Positions 5,530 through 7,548 of a stretch of 7,548 nucleotides of DNA are shown here, piece by piece. Position 1 is the stretch's first letter; the number at the start of each line of letters is the position of its first letter. Both the position numbers and the translations under genes were made by a program. The DNA is taken from NCBI GenBank assembly GCA_018663485.1, contig JABJQI010000185.1, positions 1-7,548 of the forward strand, in the 5' to 3' direction. This stretch comes from Opitutia bacterium (GTDB lineage: Bacteria; Verrucomicrobiota; Verrucomicrobiia; Opitutales; Coraliomargaritaceae). The notes beneath the pieces were generated by a model, which saw only the letters and a list, made by a program, of their open reading frames with translations, searched no databases and had not been told where the DNA came from.

Positions 5530-6693
5530 CTATTGTACAATCGCATCAATCAAGCCGACGATGTACTCCGACGGCTGGTAATGACGAATTAATACGGTCG
5601 TTTCGCCATCCTTGACCATCCGAGCTTCAGGCAAGCGGATCTCGGGAGTCTTGTGCGGCGCGTACAGTACATCATCATGCGATGCGTTTTTATGCTCCTT
5701 AAATAAATCCGGGGTAATTTTGCCACCTAAATGATCATCTCGACCAGTCGCGACATGGATCGTACCGAGTATCTTTTCGTCCTGAATGTCACGCCCCGAG
5801 AAGGGTAATACCTGGGTACCAAAGCCCAACTCACCAATCGCACCGATCATCGGATCCTCTTTGAGTCGACGATTGTGGTCTTCGATCTCCGCATAATCAC
5901 CATATACAAACTGGGACTTATAGATCATACCATCTTTGACATGCAGCAGGCCAATTGTGCTTTCGTCGTATTTAAATGGAAACACGCCATCGGCACTTTC
6001 TGGCACAAAATAAACTTCCCCAGCAGGTAAATTCGCCACGTCTGGCTTGCCAGCAGGACACAACCCGTGACTCTTCTGCGCCTCCTGCCCATTGGTATGT
6101 AATACCAATGTGTAAATTTTGCTTTCCACCTCAAAGTCGATCTCAAAACGATCGGCTTGCGTCAGACCGCATCGGATACGCTCCGCCTCTTCACTCACGA
6201 TATCATAATCGACCGCCAGCCCGGTATCTAAAATGATCTGATTCAGCCCGTGGAGGGTTGCCCCACGGAAACCAAACTCTTTGCACTTCGCAGTCAGCGG
6301 TGCAGTGGCAGAGAAAGTCGAAACTGTCAGTATGATGTCATACTTGGTATAAATATCCCGATCTAAGCTCAGCAAGTTCCCCGCGATATCATAACAAGCA
6401 TCTGCCATATCGAGATTACTTCCGCCGGTCTCATTATAGGCATATAGCTCACCACCGGTCCAGTTCATCGCCTCCAAGCCACCAGCCTTGAAGCCCTGAT
6501 AGAAAGTGTCATACCCGTAGTTTTGAATTGATAGTGTATCGTCTTCAAGAAAACTAAAGCCCTCAATGTCAGCCGGGTTTGGCAAATCGATAAGAATGCA
6601 AACCCTCTCTCCTGCTCCTGTGCCAAAGCAAGTCGTCAACAGACGTGTTAAACTGAATGGAGAAAATGTGCGTTTGTTCGCGTCTAAAATCAT
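5530..6693 (-). CDS. M29 aminopeptidase / NicX-superfamily metalloenzyme, substrate unknown
   Basis: A 387-aa protein that I place in the AmpS/AmpT superfamily (M29 aminopeptidases and the NicX-type 2,5-dihydroxypyridine dioxygenases). The N domain begins with LLTTCFGTGAGERVCILID (18-36), as in the family. The C-terminal metal domain has NLPAGEVYFVPE (221-232, E226), GAIGELGFG (284-292, E288), DEKILGTIHVATG (305-317, H313) and HDDVLY (339-344, H339 and D341). The order and spacing of these two Glu, two His and one Asp agree with the M29 metal ligands as I remember them. The tyrosine found seven residues after the first histidine in true M29 peptidases is aspartate here (D320). The DEKxLGTxHxAxG run followed by GG looks more like the NicX side, so peptidase activity is not assured. 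No signal peptide is visible, so it is probably cytoplasmic. First gene of a minus-strand set with the small membrane ORF and the methyltransferase; divergent from the sugar transferase. Confidence 0.75.
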   Translation of the reverse strand: MILDANKRTFSPFSLTRLLTTCFGTGAGERVCILIDLPNPADIEGFSFLEDDTLSIQNYGYDTFYQGFKAGGLEAMNWTGGELYAYNETGGSNLDMADACYDIAGNLLSLDRDIYTKYDIILTVSTFSATAPLTAKCKEFGFRGATLHGLNQIILDTGLAVDYDIVSEEAERIRCGLTQADRFEIDFEVESKIYTLVLHTNGQEAQKSHGLCPAGKPDVANLPAGEVYFVPESADGVFPFKYDESTIGLLHVKDGMIYKSQFVYGDYAEIEDHNRRLKEDPMIGAIGELGFGTQVLPFSGRDIQDEKILGTIHVATGRDDHLGGKITPDLFKEHKNASHDDVLYAPHKTPEIRLPEARMVKDGETTVLIRHYQPSEYIVGLIDAIVQ

Positions 6694-6837
6694 AATTGTA
6701 ACAATCTATTTAGGTTATCAGTGGTTAGAAATTTGCTTCCTGCAATTAATCCTGTCAAAACTGGGTTTGACTAAATTACAAAATTTTAATCGAAGCCAGT
6801 CTCCCAAACTTACAACTTTTACTGACAGATATCTTTC
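6694..6837. promoter_or_regulatory. A+T-rich divergent spacer between metalloenzyme and sugar-transferase genes
   Basis: This 144-nt spacer is about 68% A+T by my hand count, much richer than its flanks, and should hold promoters for both directions. On the minus strand a perfect TTGACA lies at 6758-6753, but the hexamer 17 nt downstream (CAAATT) is a poor -10. On the plus strand TTTAAT (6785-6790) is -10-like, without a good -35; the TTGACT at 6767-6772 is too close to it. A small palindrome TTGTAACAA (6696-6704) sits just before the metalloenzyme ATG. No Shine-Dalgarno precedes either start. Confidence 0.5.
6753..6758 (-). promoter_or_regulatory. Candidate -35 element (TTGACA) for the metalloenzyme gene
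   Basis: A perfect sigma-70 -35 consensus on the minus strand, 59 nt before the metalloenzyme start codon. The expected -10 position holds CAAATT at 17-nt spacing, only half matching the consensus, so this is a weak candidate. Confidence 0.3.
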
Positions 6838-7413
6838 ATGAAGCGTTTCTTCGACATTTTCGCGACATTGATACTCGCCTGTGCCCTCAGCCTGCCGCTC
6901 TTAATAGTATGCATTATGCAGCTTGTGATCTTAGGTCGACCGATTTTTTTTCGACAGCAGCGTGCTGGCAAAAAAGGTCAAACGCTCTCGATCCTCAAGT
7001 TCCGTACTATGCGCAACGGCACGGGTATCGATGCTGAGCGCTTGATTCCTTGGGGTAAATTCCTGCGTTCGACTAGCCTCGATGAACTCCCTGAACTTTG
7101 GAATGTCTTGCGCGGAGAAATGAGCTTAGTCGGCCCCCGCCCTCTACCAACCACTTATTTGGATCGTTACTCAACAAAACAAGCGCGGCGTCACGACGTG
7201 CGCCCCGGCATCACTGGTTGGGCCCAAATCAACGGGCGAAACGGACTTACTTGGAAACGTCAATTCGAACTCGACCTCTGGTATGTCAACAACCGGACTT
7301 TTTGGCTCGATCTTAAGATACTCGCATTAACGATCGTTACCGTTTTTAAACGCGAGAATATTTCCGAAGAAGGATACACAACACGCCGCGAATTCCTAGG
7401 AACCAAACAATAA
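6838..7413 (+). CDS. PglC-like phosphoglycosyl transferase (bacterial sugar transferase)
   Basis: A 191-aa monotopic phosphoglycosyl transferase. By family it moves a sugar-1-phosphate from a UDP-sugar to undecaprenyl (polyprenyl) phosphate at the inner membrane, the first step of a surface or protein-linked glycan. The order is: basic start and hydrophobic re-entrant helix at 5-32 with helix-breaking P20; PIFFRQQRAGKKG at 35-47; LKFRTM at 53-58; SLDELPELWNVL at 80-91, where D82-E83 is the catalytic dyad; SLVGPRPL at 96-103; and RPGITGWAQINGRN at 122-135. The C terminus (FKRENISEEGYTT, 170-182) also follows Campylobacter PglC. It is the short form with the catalytic core only, without the extra membrane domain of the WbaP type. 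The sugar cannot be told from sequence. The ATG at 6838 gives the usual N terminus; no Shine-Dalgarno is seen. It may open a glycan gene cluster that continues past the right edge. Confidence 0.92.
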   Translation: MKRFFDIFATLILACALSLPLLIVCIMQLVILGRPIFFRQQRAGKKGQTLSILKFRTMRNGTGIDAERLIPWGKFLRSTSLDELPELWNVLRGEMSLVGPRPLPTTYLDRYSTKQARRHDVRPGITGWAQINGRNGLTWKRQFELDLWYVNNRTFWLDLKILALTIVTVFKRENISEEGYTTRREFLGTKQ

Positions 7414-7482
7414 AGTCGCAAGCAATTTAATTCTATGTATTCAGCGCCGATCTTCCAGCGCGGTATAGCGCATGTCATGTAG

Positions 7483-7533
7483 TACAGATTTTCAAAGATG
7501 CGTAGGCTCGCGCTGTTAGCTAGGCAATCTGTA
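7483..7533. repeat. 8-bp perfect inverted repeat downstream of the sugar-transferase gene
   Basis: TACAGATT (7483-7490) and AATCTGTA (7526-7533) are exact reverse complements, 35 nt apart, followed by the T-rich TTTATTTG. The loop is long for an intrinsic terminator, and the gene's stop lies 70 nt upstream. It could be a weak terminator, an operator or chance. No gene is supported in 7414-7548; a plus-strand frame starting at the ATG at 7498 is open to the edge for only 17 codons and shows no family signal. Confidence 0.35.
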
Positions 7534-7548
7534 TTTATTTGTCTAGAG

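Noticed and set aside
7459..7474. GC-rich GCGCGGTATAGCGC stretch that recalls the ops element of JUMPstart leaders upstream of glycan operons
   Set aside because: It does not match the ops core GGCGGTAGCGT closely enough, and the other JUMPstart parts are absent.
7498..7548. Possible start of a further plus-strand gene at the ATG at 7498
   Set aside because: Only 17 codons are visible, with no ribosome-binding site and no recognisable motif.

Overview
The window is chromosomal DNA of a Gram-negative bacterium. An LptF/LptG-type lipopolysaccharide-export permease implies an outer membrane, and the metabolic genes are of ordinary bacterial type. My guess is Verrucomicrobiota (Opitutae/Puniceicoccales-like). 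It rests on remembered protein flavour: a Thermus-type PyrE, a stand-alone OvoA-C-terminal-like methyltransferase and few Shine-Dalgarno sequences. It is inference, not proof.

Left block (1-3601, all minus strand): lptF-like permease, then pabB, pabC and folP (cut by the left edge). The last three make p-aminobenzoate and join it to the pterin, which is the core of folate synthesis. They are tightly packed (pabB/pabC overlap 16 nt, pabC/folP overlap 8 nt) and are surely one operon. lptF lies 49 nt upstream of pabB and probably belongs to the same transcript. The lptF-pabB gap holds five perfect AGTGAN hexamers running into the pabB ribosome-binding site.

Middle block: a 126-nt spacer (3602-3727) separates lptF from the divergent pyrE. 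Nearly all of it is degenerate 7-bp repeats in two arrays around alternative hairpins. pyrE (orotate phosphoribosyltransferase, pyrimidine synthesis) is followed 20 nt later by a small DUF3817 membrane protein. That gene ends tail-to-tail, with a 4-nt overlap, against a minus-strand methyltransferase resembling the C-terminal domain of the ovothiol enzyme OvoA.

Right block: the methyltransferase is the last gene of a probable minus-strand set made of an M29-aminopeptidase/NicX-superfamily metalloenzyme, a possible 45-aa single-span membrane protein that begins 6 nt after its stop codon in the same frame, and the methyltransferase 10 nt further on. An A+T-rich divergent spacer (6694-6837) separates this set from a plus-strand PglC-like phosphoglycosyl transferase, which starts polyprenol-linked glycan assembly. 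The last 135 nt hold no gene I can support, only an 8-bp inverted repeat.

No tRNA, rRNA, insertion sequence, CRISPR array or defence system was seen. The most unusual points are the repeat-built lptF/pyrE spacer, the Ser-Glu-like hexamer array after lptF, the in-frame small membrane ORF after the metalloenzyme, and the stand-alone ovothiol-type methyltransferase.
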